DNA from: Mesorhizobium sp. RMAD-H1
GTDB taxonomy: Bacteria > Pseudomonadota > Alphaproteobacteria > Rhizobiales > Rhizobiaceae
NCBI RefSeq assembly: GCF_014191375.1
Contig: NZ_JACHWN010000008.1
Span: forward strand, 222,315 to 286,314
Reading direction: 5' to 3'
DNA length: 64,000 bases
The notes beneath the pieces are model-generated. The model saw nothing but the letters and a program-made list of their open reading frames with translations. It searched no databases and was not told where the DNA came from. Positions 1 through 9,885 of this stretch are shown piece after piece. Position 1 is the first letter of the stretch. The number at the start of each line of letters is the position of its first letter. Position numbers and translations under genes: made by a program.

Positions 1-2
1 GC

Positions 3-1484
<1,482 letters not shown>

Positions 1485-1486
1485 AA

Positions 1487-3145
1487 TCAGGTGTCCTTTG
1501 CCGCCGCCCTGCCTGCCGAGCGGCCGGAAAAGATGCAGCCGCCGAGGAAGGTGCCTTCCAGCGCGTTATAGCCATGATAGCCGCCGCCTCCGAAGCCCGC
1601 GGCTTCACCGGCCGCATAGAGGCCCGGAACCGGCTTGCCCGAGCCGTCCAGCACCTGTGACTGCAGATTGGTATGCAGGCCGCCGAGCGTCTTGCGGGTC
1701 AATATATGCAGGCGGACGGCGATCAACGGCCCGGCCGCCGGATCGAGGATGCGGTGCGGCTTTGCCGTGCGCACCAGCCTGTCGCCGATATAGCTGCGCG
1801 TGCCGCGCAGCGCGATGACCTGTGCGTCCTTGGAAAATTTATTGGCGATCTCGCGGTCGCGTGCTTCGATCTGCGTGCGCAGATGATCGAGATCGATCCG
1901 CTTTTCGCCGACGAGCGCGTTCATTCCCTCGACCAGTTCGGGGAGTGTCTTGCGGACGATGAAATCCTCGCCATGCTGCTTGAACGCCTCGACAGGCGGT
2001 GGCGCGCCCTTGCCGAGCCGGCTTTTCAGGAGCAGCTTCCAGTCCTTGCCCGTCAAGTCCGGGTTCTGCTCGGAGCCCGAGAGCGCGAATTCCTTTTCGA
2101 TGATCTTCTGGGTCAGCACGAACCAGGAATAATCATGGCCGGTGGAAAGAATGTGCTTCAGCGTGGCGAGCGTATCGAAGCCGGGCAGGCAGGGGGCGGG
2201 GAGGCGATTGCCCAAAGCGTCGAACCAGAGGGAGGAGGGGCCGGGCAGGATCCGGATGCCGTGATTGGTCCAGATCGGGGCCCAGTTCTTCAGGCCCTCG
2301 GTATAGTGCCACATGCGATCGGTGTTGATCGTCGCGCCACCGGCGGCGACCGCAATGCCGATCATCCGGCCGTCGACATGATCGGGGACACCGGCGACCA
2401 TATGGGCCGGCGGCTCGCCCAGCCGGTCGCGCGGCCAGTTCCTGCGCACCAGGTCGAAATTGCCGCCGATGCCACCGGAGGCGATGATGACCGCGCCGGC
2501 CGAGAGCTCAAAGGAACCGATGGCCTGCCGGCTCGATTTCTCTCCCGGCCCGACGGTGGTGGGCTCCAGTATCTCACCGGCAACACCGGTGACGGCGCCG
2601 TCCGTCTTGAGAATGTGGCTCACACGATGGCGGCATTTGATGGCGATCAGCCCCTTGGCAACCGCCTCGCGCACCCGGCGTTCGAATGGTTCGAGCACGC
2701 CGGGACCGGTTCCCCAGGTGATATGGAAGCGCGGCACGGAATTGCCATGTCCCGTCGCCAGGCTGCCGCCGCGCTCGGCCCAGCCAACGACCGGAAACCA
2801 GCGCATACCCAGCGAGTGGAGCCAGGCGCGCTTTTCGCCCGCGGCGAATTGCAGATAGGCCTCCGCCCATTGCCGGGGCCAGTGATCCTCGGGCCGGTCG
2901 AAGCCGGCGGAGCCCAGCCAGTCCTGCCGGGCGAGCTCGAAGCTGTCCCTGATCCCAAGGCGCCGCTGCTCGGGCGAGTCGATCAGGAAGAGGCCGCCCA
3001 GCGACCAGAAGGCCTGCCCGCCGATGCCGTTCTCGCCTTCCTGCTCGACGATGATGACGCGTTTCCCGGCGTCTGCCAGTTCGGCCGCGGCGACAAGCCC
3101 GGCCAGACCCGCGCCAACGACGATGACATCCGCATCGGTTGCCAT
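1487..3145 (-). CDS. FAD-binding dehydrogenase (fumarate reductase/KsdD-like)
   Basis: 552-residue flavoprotein. The N-terminus has a Rossmann dinucleotide fold (VIVVGAGLAGLVAAAELA) followed by an acidic residue binding the FAD ribose. The C-terminus has the GLYAAGEAAGFGGGGYHG segment that closes the FAD site in the fumarate reductase / 3-ketosteroid dehydrogenase superfamily. Family members oxidise or reduce C-C bonds next to carbonyl groups; the substrate here is unknown and steroid activity should not be assumed. The ATG has a strong GGGAGG ribosome site upstream. It sits just downstream of the channel pair but has no obvious functional link to it. Confidence 0.8.
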   Translation of the reverse strand: MATDADVIVVGAGLAGLVAAAELADAGKRVIIVEQEGENGIGGQAFWSLGGLFLIDSPEQRRLGIRDSFELARQDWLGSAGFDRPEDHWPRQWAEAYLQFAAGEKRAWLHSLGMRWFPVVGWAERGGSLATGHGNSVPRFHITWGTGPGVLEPFERRVREAVAKGLIAIKCRHRVSHILKTDGAVTGVAGEILEPTTVGPGEKSSRQAIGSFELSAGAVIIASGGIGGNFDLVRRNWPRDRLGEPPAHMVAGVPDHVDGRMIGIAVAAGGATINTDRMWHYTEGLKNWAPIWTNHGIRILPGPSSLWFDALGNRLPAPCLPGFDTLATLKHILSTGHDYSWFVLTQKIIEKEFALSGSEQNPDLTGKDWKLLLKSRLGKGAPPPVEAFKQHGEDFIVRKTLPELVEGMNALVGEKRIDLDHLRTQIEARDREIANKFSKDAQVIALRGTRSYIGDRLVRTAKPHRILDPAAGPLIAVRLHILTRKTLGGLHTNLQSQVLDGSGKPVPGLYAAGEAAGFGGGGYHGYNALEGTFLGGCIFSGRSAGRAAAKDT

Positions 3146-3179
3146 TTCCCCCTCCCTTTGCCCCTCCCACGGAGGACTG

Positions 3180-4211
3180 TTACCGCTCCGTCAGCTTCAG
3201 CTCGATACGGCGGTTGCGGCTTCTTGCCTCGGGCGTATCGGCCGGGTCGAGCGGCTGGTACTCGCCGAAGCCGGCCGCCACCAGACGATTGGCCGGAACG
3301 CCATTGGCGATCAGGAATTTCACGACCGCTGTGGCGCGCGCCGAGGACAGCTCCCAATTGTCGCGGAAGCGCCCCGTGCCGGCGAGCGGGACATTGTCCG
3401 TATGTCCGTCGACGCGCAGGACCCAGTTTATGTCTTCCGGGATTTCCTTGTTCAGCTCGATCAGCGCGCCGGCAAGCTTTTTCAGCTCATCCTGGCCGGC
3501 GGGATTGATATCCGCCGATCCGGTGGGAAACAGCACTTCGGACTGGAAGACGAACCGGTCGCCGACGATGCGGATGTTCTCGCGGTCGGAGAGGATGGTG
3601 CGCAGGCGCCCGAAGAAATCGGAGCGATAGCGGTTGAGTTCCTGCACGCGCTGAGCGAGCGCCACATTCAGCCGCTTGCCGAGATCGGCAATCTTGGCGT
3701 TGGATTCCTTGTCGCGCGCTTCGGAGGCATCGAGGGCGGATTCAAGCGCGGCGATCTGGCGACGCAGCGCGCCGATCTGCTGGTTGAGGAGCTCGACCTG
3801 CGACAGCGCCCGGGCGCTGACCTGTTTCTCCGCTTCGAGGTTACTCGAGAGTTCGCCGATGCGGCCTTCGGCTGCAGCGCCCGCGCCGGCGCCTTCGTTC
3901 AAAAGCGACTGCAGGCGGGAGCGCTCGCTCTCTGCCTGGGCCAGCGAGGCCTGCAGATTGGCGATGTTGTCCTGCAGATCCTGCGTGTTGCTGCGCTCCA
4001 GCGACAGGAGCTGCGTCAATTCGTTGATCTGGCTGTTGAGGCGGTTCAGCACCGTGTCCTTGCTGGTCACCTCCTGGCTCAGGAGAAACTGCGCCAGCAC
4101 GAAGACCGACAGCAGGAACATGATGGCGAGCAACAGCGTCGACAGGGCATCGACGAACCCCGGCCAGTAGTCGATCGTGCGGTTCTGGCGGCGGCCGCGG
4201 GCAAGTGCCAT
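3180..4211 (-). CDS. MotB/OmpA-like peptidoglycan-binding membrane protein
   Basis: 343 residues. One transmembrane helix near residues 17-40 (FVDALSTLLLAIMFLLSVFV) is followed by a long coiled coil and a C-terminal OmpA/MotB domain with the VDGHTDNVP and SSARATAVVKFL motifs that bind peptidoglycan. The architecture is that of a stator B subunit: ion pathway in the membrane, anchor in the wall. It starts 4 bases after the MotA/TolQ-like gene ends, so the two are surely co-expressed. No flagellar genes are nearby, so an envelope role is more likely than a flagellar motor. Confidence 0.75.
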   Translation of the reverse strand: MALARGRRQNRTIDYWPGFVDALSTLLLAIMFLLSVFVLAQFLLSQEVTSKDTVLNRLNSQINELTQLLSLERSNTQDLQDNIANLQASLAQAESERSRLQSLLNEGAGAGAAAEGRIGELSSNLEAEKQVSARALSQVELLNQQIGALRRQIAALESALDASEARDKESNAKIADLGKRLNVALAQRVQELNRYRSDFFGRLRTILSDRENIRIVGDRFVFQSEVLFPTGSADINPAGQDELKKLAGALIELNKEIPEDINWVLRVDGHTDNVPLAGTGRFRDNWELSSARATAVVKFLIANGVPANRLVAAGFGEYQPLDPADTPEARSRNRRIELKLTER

Positions 4212-4215
4212 AATT

Positions 4216-5253
4216 CTATTTCACCTCGCGATGCTGCTGTTGTCTGGCGATGGCGGTGCCCAGCTTGTCGAGCGTCGTGCGGATCGCCTTCTGCTCCTCC
4301 GCCTGCTTTTCCACCCAGTCGCGCATCAGCTGCTGCTCGTTGCGCATGTTCTTGACCAGGCCCTGAATGCCTTCGGCAAGATTGGCGAGCGCGGCGGTGG
4401 TGCGCTGGCTGGGAGCGCCGGCCTCGTGCATGGACTGCAGACGCTCGGCCAGGATCCGGATCTCTTCCGTCGAGCCGGTAGCGCCTTCCTGGGCGATGAG
4501 GTCCGAGCCGAGATCGGTAACGGAGGAAAGCCAGTTCTCCAGTTCCGTATAGAAGCGGTTCTGCGCGCGCCCCGCCTGCAGGTCGAGAAAACCGAGAATG
4601 AGCGAGCCCGAGAGACCGAAAAGCGAGGAGGAAAACGCCGTCCCCATGCCGCGCAGCGGCGATTGCAGCCCGGTCTTCAGCGCATCCAGCATATCATTGG
4701 CATCGCCGCCCCGGGGGTCGAGGGACTGGATCGTCTGGCTGATGGAGCCGATGGTTTCAAGCAGGCCCCAGAAGGTGCCGAGCAGGCCGAGAAAGACCAG
4801 AAGCCCGATGAGGTAGCGCGAAATATCACGGCTCTCGTCAAGACGGGTGGCGATGGAATCGAGGATCGAGCGCATCGAACTCGTGGAAAGCGCCATCGAC
4901 TGGCGGCGGCCGATCAGCGCCCGCATGGGCGCCAGAAGCACCGGCTCCCGGCCGCTCTTTTCCTCGAAGCCGCCGCGAAAGGAATTCACCCAGCGGATTT
5001 CCGGAAAAAGCCGCAGCACCTGGCCGAAGGCGAGCAGGATGCCGACCAAGAGGACGCCCAGGATGAGCCCGTTCAATCCGGGATTCGTGACAAAGAAGGT
5101 CTGTATCTGGCGAAACAGGATGGCGGCGAGAAAGGCCACGATGATCAGGAAGATCACCATCGAAAGAACGACGATACGGGGGCTCGACAGCCTGTAGGGA
5201 TCGAAATCCTCTCCGATGTCCAGATCCGTCCTTGATGCTTTCGATCTCGCCAT
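4216..5253 (-). CDS. MotA/TolQ/ExbB-like proton channel protein
   Basis: About 345 residues, with two N-terminal membrane helices, a cytoplasmic stretch and two further helices. The segment around LIGLLVFLGLLGTFWGLLETIG is the characteristic TolQ/ExbB/MotA channel signature. It is the first gene of a two-gene unit with the MotB/OmpA-like protein. I start it at the ATG at 5253, which has a GGGAG ribosome site; an in-frame ATG at 5304 has none. The complex probably converts proton motive force into mechanical work on the cell envelope. Its target is unknown. Confidence 0.75.
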   Translation of the reverse strand: MARSKASRTDLDIGEDFDPYRLSSPRIVVLSMVIFLIIVAFLAAILFRQIQTFFVTNPGLNGLILGVLLVGILLAFGQVLRLFPEIRWVNSFRGGFEEKSGREPVLLAPMRALIGRRQSMALSTSSMRSILDSIATRLDESRDISRYLIGLLVFLGLLGTFWGLLETIGSISQTIQSLDPRGGDANDMLDALKTGLQSPLRGMGTAFSSSLFGLSGSLILGFLDLQAGRAQNRFYTELENWLSSVTDLGSDLIAQEGATGSTEEIRILAERLQSMHEAGAPSQRTTAALANLAEGIQGLVKNMRNEQQLMRDWVEKQAEEQKAIRTTLDKLGTAIARQQQHREVK

Positions 5254-5418
5254 AAATTCCCACTCCCGGCCAAATCCGCGCCTGCCTGCCTTAAACAACG
5301 CCATGGGGCGTTGCTATTGGATGCGGAGCCTAACCGAAATTGCGGCGAAATTGAAAGGACGAAACGAAGGCTTTGCCCGTCGTTGCCGTACTATCTTCAA
5401 ATGGAGCCTGATCTCATC

Positions 5419-5446
5419 CATGCGCCGAGCGTACCGGCGGCGCATG
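5419..5446. other. Stem-loop 3' of suhB
   Basis: A 9-bp perfect inverted repeat (CATGCGCCG / CGGCGCATG, 10-nt loop) lies immediately beyond the suhB stop codon. There is no T-run on either side, so it may be an mRNA 3' stabiliser or a Rho-assisted end. The remainder of 5254-5449 shows no gene. Confidence 0.4.
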
Positions 5447-5449
5447 CCG

Positions 5450-6250
5450 TCATGCGGGCTTGACGGGTTTCTTCAGCACTTTCAGCAGCGCGGAATGGAT
5501 GGCCTCATTGCCGGCGACGATGGATTTCGTCCCGAATATGTCCTGTCCGCCATTCTTGTCGGAGAGAAAGCCGCCCGCCTCGCGGATGAGGAGCATGCCG
5601 GCGGCGATATCCCAGGGCGAAAGCGCGTCTTCCCAGAAGCCGTCGAACCGTCCGGCGGCGACATAGGCGAGATCCAGCGCGGCGGAGCCAAGGCGGCGGA
5701 TGCCTGCCGTCTCGCCCATCACATTGCGCAGTTCGAGCAGATAGTTGCCGTGATGGCCGCGGCCGAGGTGCGGCACGCCGGTGCCGATGACCGCGTCCTG
5801 CAGCTTGGCTCTGGCGGCAACACGCAGCCGGCGGTCGTTCAGGAAGGCGCCGCCGCCACGCTCCGCAGTATAGAGCTCGTCCATGGCCGGGTTGTAGATG
5901 ACGCCGGCGACGATCTGCCCCTGGCGCTCCAGCGCGATGGAGACGGCGAACATCGGAATGCCATGCAGGAAATTGGTCGTGCCGTCGAGCGGGTCGACCA
6001 GCCAGCGGTGCTGGCTGTCGCTGCCTTCGATCTCGCCTCTTTCCTCCATCAGGAAGCTGTAGTCGGGCCTTGCCCGCTTCAGCTCCGCATAGACGATCTC
6101 CTCGGCCCGCCTGTCCGCCTGGCTCACATAATCGCCGGGGCCCTTCAGGGAGACCTGAAGGTTCTGCACCTCGCCGAAATCGCGCGCCAGAGAACGTCCG
6201 GCCTTCATCGCGGCCTGGACCATGACATTGAGTATCGCCGAACGCGCCAT
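5450..6250 (-). CDS. suhB: Inositol-1-monophosphatase family protein
   Basis: 266 residues, the usual length of the family. The metal-binding and catalytic signature DPLDGTTNF lies at residues 86-94, preceded by the E69/E70 pair, and the second motif WEDALSPWDIAAG lies near the C-terminus. The enzyme hydrolyses inositol monophosphates and related sugar phosphates using Mg2+. In E. coli SuhB also takes part in rRNA transcription and ribosome assembly, so the link to inositol metabolism is uncertain. The iol cluster 37 kb away is not evidence of a link. It lies downstream of efp on the same strand. Confidence 0.88.
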   Translation of the reverse strand: MARSAILNVMVQAAMKAGRSLARDFGEVQNLQVSLKGPGDYVSQADRRAEEIVYAELKRARPDYSFLMEERGEIEGSDSQHRWLVDPLDGTTNFLHGIPMFAVSIALERQGQIVAGVIYNPAMDELYTAERGGGAFLNDRRLRVAARAKLQDAVIGTGVPHLGRGHHGNYLLELRNVMGETAGIRRLGSAALDLAYVAAGRFDGFWEDALSPWDIAAGMLLIREAGGFLSDKNGGQDIFGTKSIVAGNEAIHSALLKVLKKPVKPA

Positions 6251-6273
6251 TCCGCTTCAGTCCTTATTCTTCT

Positions 6274-6322
6274 TTTACGCAAGTCCGGGCAGAAAATGGC
6301 CCCATTTCCCCGGGGAAACCGG
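6274..6322 (-). repeat. Repeated intergenic module, copy A
   Basis: Holds TTTACGCAAG (6274-6283) and CCCGGGGAAACCGG (6309-6322), including a 14-bp palindrome TTTCCCCGGGGAAA. The same two blocks recur at 7022-7062 with one mismatch. On the coding strand each copy lies just 3' of a gene (here efp), so it may be a transcript-end structure. Confidence 0.35.
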
Positions 6323-6361
6323 CTCGCACTTTCCTGGGCCTGCTCTATTGCCGCTTCACGC

Positions 6362-6925
6362 TCAGTCGGCGCGGCGGATATAGGTGATCTCGTTGGTGTC
6401 GACGAGGATGCGCTCACCCGACTCGATGAAGGGCGGAACCAGGATACGGATGCCGTTTTCGAGGATCGCGGGCTTGTAGGAGGAAGCCGCCGTCTGCCCC
6501 TTCACGACCGGATCGGCCTCGGTGATCGTCAGCGTCACCTGGTCCGGCAGCGAGATGCCGATCGGCTTTTCCTCGTAGAGTTCCACGGTGACGGTCATGC
6601 CGTCCTGCAGGAAGGCGGCGCGATCGCCGACGAAGTCCTTCTGCAGTTCGAGCTGCTCATAGGTCTCGGAATCCATGAAGACCAGCGCGTCGCCCTGTTC
6701 ATAGAGGAAGGTGAAGTCCTTCTGCTCGAGGCGGACCTTCTCGACGGTCTCGGCGGCGCGGAAGCGTTCGTTGAGCTTGGTGCCGTCGATGAGGTTCTTC
6801 AACTCGACCTGATTATAGGCGCCGCCCTTGCCGGGCTTCACCGCGTTGGTCTTCACCGCGACCCAGAGGCCGCCATTATGCTCGATGACATTGCCGGGGC
6901 GGATTTCATTGCCGTTGATCTTCAT
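6362..6925 (-). CDS. efp: Elongation factor P
   Basis: 187 residues when started at the ATG at 6925, giving the canonical N-terminus [20 protein letters not shown]. An upstream in-frame ATG at 7030 would add a non-conserved tail. EF-P binds between the P and E sites and rescues ribosomes stalled on polyproline. The modification loop KPGKGGA places the target lysine at K33, as in species that use EpmA-type beta-lysylation; no epmA is visible in this window. The KOW-like N-domain and two OB-fold domains are full length. Polyproline-rich clients exist in the window, for example tolA. Confidence 0.95.
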   Translation of the reverse strand: MKINGNEIRPGNVIEHNGGLWVAVKTNAVKPGKGGAYNQVELKNLIDGTKLNERFRAAETVEKVRLEQKDFTFLYEQGDALVFMDSETYEQLELQKDFVGDRAAFLQDGMTVTVELYEEKPIGISLPDQVTLTITEADPVVKGQTAASSYKPAILENGIRILVPPFIESGERILVDTNEITYIRRAD

Positions 6926-7021
6926 TGGGTTATTCCGGATCGTTCCTGAAAGAAGGGGCGCGGTGGTGCCGGGGAGGGCATGAGCCGCAGCAATCGGGCT
7001 CCCAAGACCATAAAACGGGAG

Positions 7022-7062
7022 TTTACGCAAGACTTAGGCGCAAATTCCCCCGGGGCAACCGG
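7022..7062 (-). repeat. Repeated intergenic module, copy B
   Basis: Second copy of the module at 6274-6322: TTTACGCAAG (7022-7031) and CCCGGGGCAACCGG (7049-7062). It lies 10 bases beyond the stop of the Sel1-repeat gene and before efp. On the minus strand it can fold as CCCCGG-ttgcc-CCGGGG followed by GAATTT, a weak terminator-like shape. Confidence 0.35.
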
Positions 7063-7072
7063 GGTTTGGTGG

Positions 7073-8062
7073 TCAGCGCAGCCTGTTGGCGCGCTCCATG
7101 GCCCGCTTGATCTGATCCTCGGCAAGCCCGTCCATGAAGGAATCGAGATCATGGGCGGAAAGTCCGGCGCGCCGCGCGACGATGTACCAGGCTGCCGCCT
7201 CGATGGAATCGCCGTCCGTGCCGATGCCGTCGCGGTAGAGCCGGGCAAGACGGGCCTGGGCCGCTACATTGCCGCTCACCGCAGCACGATGCATCCAGCG
7301 GAAGCCGACCTTGTAATCGCGGGGGCCGCCACGCCCTTCTATATACCAGGTGGCGAGATCGAGCTGTGCCGTATCGTAGCCCTGCTTCGCCGCCCGCTCG
7401 AGGTACTCTCTCGCCCGTTTGTCGTCGCGCGGAATTTTCAGCGTGCCGTTGGCGTAGATCTGGCTGACGGCATATTCGCCATCGGGAAGCCTTGCTTCGG
7501 CTGCCTTCATGAACCAGGGAAAGGCCTTGTCGAGGCCGGTATCGCCAGGATGATCCATCATCATCAGCTGGCCGTAATTGAACTGCGCCATGCGGTTGCC
7601 GTCCTCCGCGGCGGCTTTCATCAGCTTTTCGGCTTTTGCCTTGTCGCGCGGCACATATCTGCCCTGAAGCAGCATGGCGCCGTAGCGGAACTGCGCTTCG
7701 GTCACGCCCTGCTCGGCGGCTTTCTCGTACCAGCGCGCGGCCTCGGTCTGATTGATCGGCACGCCAAGCCCGCGCGCATAGATCTCGGCGGCGAGCGTCT
7801 GGGCGGCGGCGTCACCCTTTTCCGCGCGCGGAAGCGCCAGATGGAGCGCGGTGAGGTAAAGCCCGCGCTGGTAGGCGCCGAAGGCCTCGTCGGCGGGTTT
7901 CTCGCCGAAGCGGCTCGGGTCGACAGCGGGCGGGGCTTCGGTCGAAGCCGGCTGCTTCAGCATGGCCGGCTTGTCGTCCTTGTCCGTGAGGGCCTCGGCC
8001 TGGGCGAATGCGCCCGGCAGGGCGGAGATCGCAAGAGCTAGAACGGTTCCGATTTTTCTCAT
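7073..8062 (-). CDS. Periplasmic Sel1-repeat (TPR-like) protein
   Basis: 329 residues with a clear signal peptide (MRKIGTVLALAISALPGAFA, cut near AQA). At least five Sel1-like repeats follow, recognisable by ARWYEKAAEQGVTEAQFRYG and similar blocks about 36 residues apart. Sel1 proteins are scaffolds for protein contacts; in rhizobia one of them, ExoR, is a periplasmic regulator. This protein is longer than ExoR and I do not claim identity. Its start lies 3 bases after the thiE stop, so the two form an operon. Confidence 0.75.
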   Translation of the reverse strand: MRKIGTVLALAISALPGAFAQAEALTDKDDKPAMLKQPASTEAPPAVDPSRFGEKPADEAFGAYQRGLYLTALHLALPRAEKGDAAAQTLAAEIYARGLGVPINQTEAARWYEKAAEQGVTEAQFRYGAMLLQGRYVPRDKAKAEKLMKAAAEDGNRMAQFNYGQLMMMDHPGDTGLDKAFPWFMKAAEARLPDGEYAVSQIYANGTLKIPRDDKRAREYLERAAKQGYDTAQLDLATWYIEGRGGPRDYKVGFRWMHRAAVSGNVAAQARLARLYRDGIGTDGDSIEAAAWYIVARRAGLSAHDLDSFMDGLAEDQIKRAMERANRLR

Positions 8063-8065
8063 CGT

Positions 8066-8722
8066 TCAATTCTCGAAACGCGATGCTGTTTCGTCAAGCA
8101 GCCGATTTGCCTCGCGCATGGCGTCAGCCGGATCGGCGCTGTCGAAAACGGCGGCGCCGAGGGCCACGAACTCCGCCCCCGTGGCGGCCGCCTGTCCGAC
8201 GCTCGCCAGCGCGTTGCCGGCTTGCACGATGCAGGGAATCTCGACCATGGCCGCCCACCATTCGGCAAGGCCGATATTGCGCGTGTGCGGCTCTGGCTTC
8301 TTGTCGGCGCCGATCTTGCCGAACATGACATAGTCGGGCTGCAGTTCGCCCACCTCCAACGCGCCGTGGCGGTCGCGCAGATTGCCCATCCCGACGATCA
8401 GCCTGGGGGCGTGGCGCTCGATGGCCTCGGCAAGATCGGCGATCCTGCCTTCGATGTGCACGCCGTCAGCGCCCACCCGACCGGCAATGCGGGTATCATT
8501 GAGGATGAGCGCCGCCGCTCCCGCGTCCTGTATGACGGGCACGGCCTGTTCCGCGGCCGCTTGGAACGTCGCCTCGTCCAGGCCGGTGGGGTCAAGGATC
8601 ACGCTTGCCGCGTCGCCGCCGGAAAGCGCCTTGCGAAGAAGGTCGGCCAGGGCACCGCCCTCGCCGAGCGGCGGGGCGACGAGAACGATACGGCAGCGGT
8701 CGGCTTGGTTCGGCGTGGTCAT
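8066..8722 (-). CDS. thiE: Thiamine phosphate synthase family protein
   Basis: 218-residue TIM barrel of the ThiE/TenI family. Visible elements are the central ADGVHIEGR strand (VHxGQ position of ThiE), the FGKIGADKKPEPH phosphate loop and a C-terminal GAEFVALGAAVFD strand. ThiE joins HMP-PP and THZ-P to make thiamine phosphate. The VHIEGR loop and the first strand differ from classical ThiE, so this may be an alphaproteobacterial paralogue of unproven activity. No other thiamine genes are nearby. The ribosome site at the ATG is weak. Confidence 0.7.
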   Translation of the reverse strand: MTTPNQADRCRIVLVAPPLGEGGALADLLRKALSGGDAASVILDPTGLDEATFQAAAEQAVPVIQDAGAAALILNDTRIAGRVGADGVHIEGRIADLAEAIERHAPRLIVGMGNLRDRHGALEVGELQPDYVMFGKIGADKKPEPHTRNIGLAEWWAAMVEIPCIVQAGNALASVGQAAATGAEFVALGAAVFDSADPADAMREANRLLDETASRFEN

Positions 8723-8817
8723 GGGTGAAGCCTAAAACGGAAGAAAGTGATCGAATTCGGGCATAAAAGGGGATGAGATCGGATGGCAACAGCGCCATTT
8801 TCGTCCGGCCTCATCCC

Positions 8818-8912
8818 GCTCTAGAGCATGGCTTGCGGATTGAACAGTCCCCTTCATCGAAAGGGGTGAACGACGCGTTTCGTGAAAACATGTCTCGCCA
8901 TCGGCGCGGCGG
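8818..8912. other. Structured non-coding stretch upstream of the TSUP gene
   Basis: The 225-base gap between thiE and the TSUP gene contains a perfect palindrome GCTCTAGAGC (8818-8827) and a stem-loop CCCCTT-catcg-AAAGGGG (8849-8866). GCTCTAGAGCATG-type sequences are common in dispersed rhizobial intergenic elements, so this may be a decayed repeat. I see no gene here. Confidence 0.3.
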
Positions 8913-8947
8913 AGGGGTATGAGAGCGCGTTCCTCAAGAGTCTCTTC

Positions 8948-9715
8948 ATGCACGATCTCCTCGCCAATCCCTGGTTCTATGCGACCGCCATTCCGGCGGT
9001 CATTCTCGTAGGCCTTTCCAAGGGCGGGCTCGGCGGGGCCATGGGCCAGCTCGGCGTGCCGCTGATGACGCTGGTGATGCCGCCATTGCAGGCAGCGGCG
9101 ATCATGCTGCCGATCCTCCTGGTGATGGATGTGGCGAGCCTGTGGACGTGGCGCGGCTATCATGACGCGAAGACGCTCAGATACATGCTGCCGGGCGGTA
9201 TGATCGGCATCGCCATCGGCTGGCTCATGTCAGAGTCGGTGACCGATGACATGGTCAAGCTGATTGTGGGCGCGATCGCGGTGCTGTTCGTGCTGCGCTA
9301 TATCCTTGCCGGCGCAGCGGGGCGGGCGAAGGCAAAGCCGCAGAATTTAGCGGCCGCGACCGGCTGGTCGACGGTGGCGGGCTTCACGAGCTATGTCGCC
9401 CATGCCGGCGGCCCGCCCTATCAAATCTACGCGCTGCCGCTCAGGCAGGACCCCAAGATCTACAACGGCACCAGCGTCATCTTCTTCGCCATCATAAACG
9501 CGCTCAAGGTCATTCCCTATTTCGCCCAAGGCCAGTTCGACGCGACCAATCTGTCGGCCTCCGGCGTGCTCGCGCCGCTGGCGTTTGCGGCGCCCTTCGC
9601 CGGAGCCTGGATCGTGCGGCGGATGAAACCGGAAGTCTTCTATCCCTTCATATATGCCATGGTCTTCCTGACGGGCCTCAAGCTCGTCTATGACGGCGTT
9701 GCCAAGATGTTTTGA
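8948..9715 (+). CDS. TSUP (TauE/SafE) family sulfur-compound permease
   Basis: About 255 residues with eight predicted hydrophobic segments. The family signature GLSKGGLGG appears in the first helix, and FTSYVAHAGGPPYQIYALP starts the second half of the duplicated fold. TSUP proteins move sulfite, sulfonates or other small organosulfur anions across the inner membrane. I start at ATG 8948, which begins directly before the first helix; an upstream in-frame GTG at 8882 would add a hydrophilic tail. Ligand and regulation are unknown. Confidence 0.78.
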   Translation: MHDLLANPWFYATAIPAVILVGLSKGGLGGAMGQLGVPLMTLVMPPLQAAAIMLPILLVMDVASLWTWRGYHDAKTLRYMLPGGMIGIAIGWLMSESVTDDMVKLIVGAIAVLFVLRYILAGAAGRAKAKPQNLAAATGWSTVAGFTSYVAHAGGPPYQIYALPLRQDPKIYNGTSVIFFAIINALKVIPYFAQGQFDATNLSASGVLAPLAFAAPFAGAWIVRRMKPEVFYPFIYAMVFLTGLKLVYDGVAKMF

Positions 9716-9885
9716 AATGGAACGAAAGTTGATCATTCCGATACGGAATTCGGGCTCTTTTGACGGGAATATGATCTACGCCGGCTTCGCGGAAGCCGAT
9801 AAATGATCTATCTAGCTGGCTATGGGTTCAACCAAGGGTTGGCAAATAAAACCGGGATCTTTTCTCGGCCTTTACAGGAACGAAC
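9716..9885. other. Intergenic region before opgC
   Basis: 170 bases without a gene. It contains one compact stem-loop, CGGCTTC-gcg-GAAGCCG (9782-9798), with no T-run, and an AGGA ribosome site for opgC. No promoter motif is convincing. Confidence 0.4.

Noticed and set aside
1673..3508. 611-codon open frame antisense to the FAD dehydrogenase
   Set aside because: Arises from GC-rich third-position bias; no ribosome site or recognisable domain, while the minus-strand frame is a full flavoprotein.
3180..5253. Zorya-type antiphage system
   Set aside because: Only the MotA/MotB-like pair is present; neighbours are an FAD dehydrogenase and suhB, with no ZorC/ZorD or ZorE-like gene.
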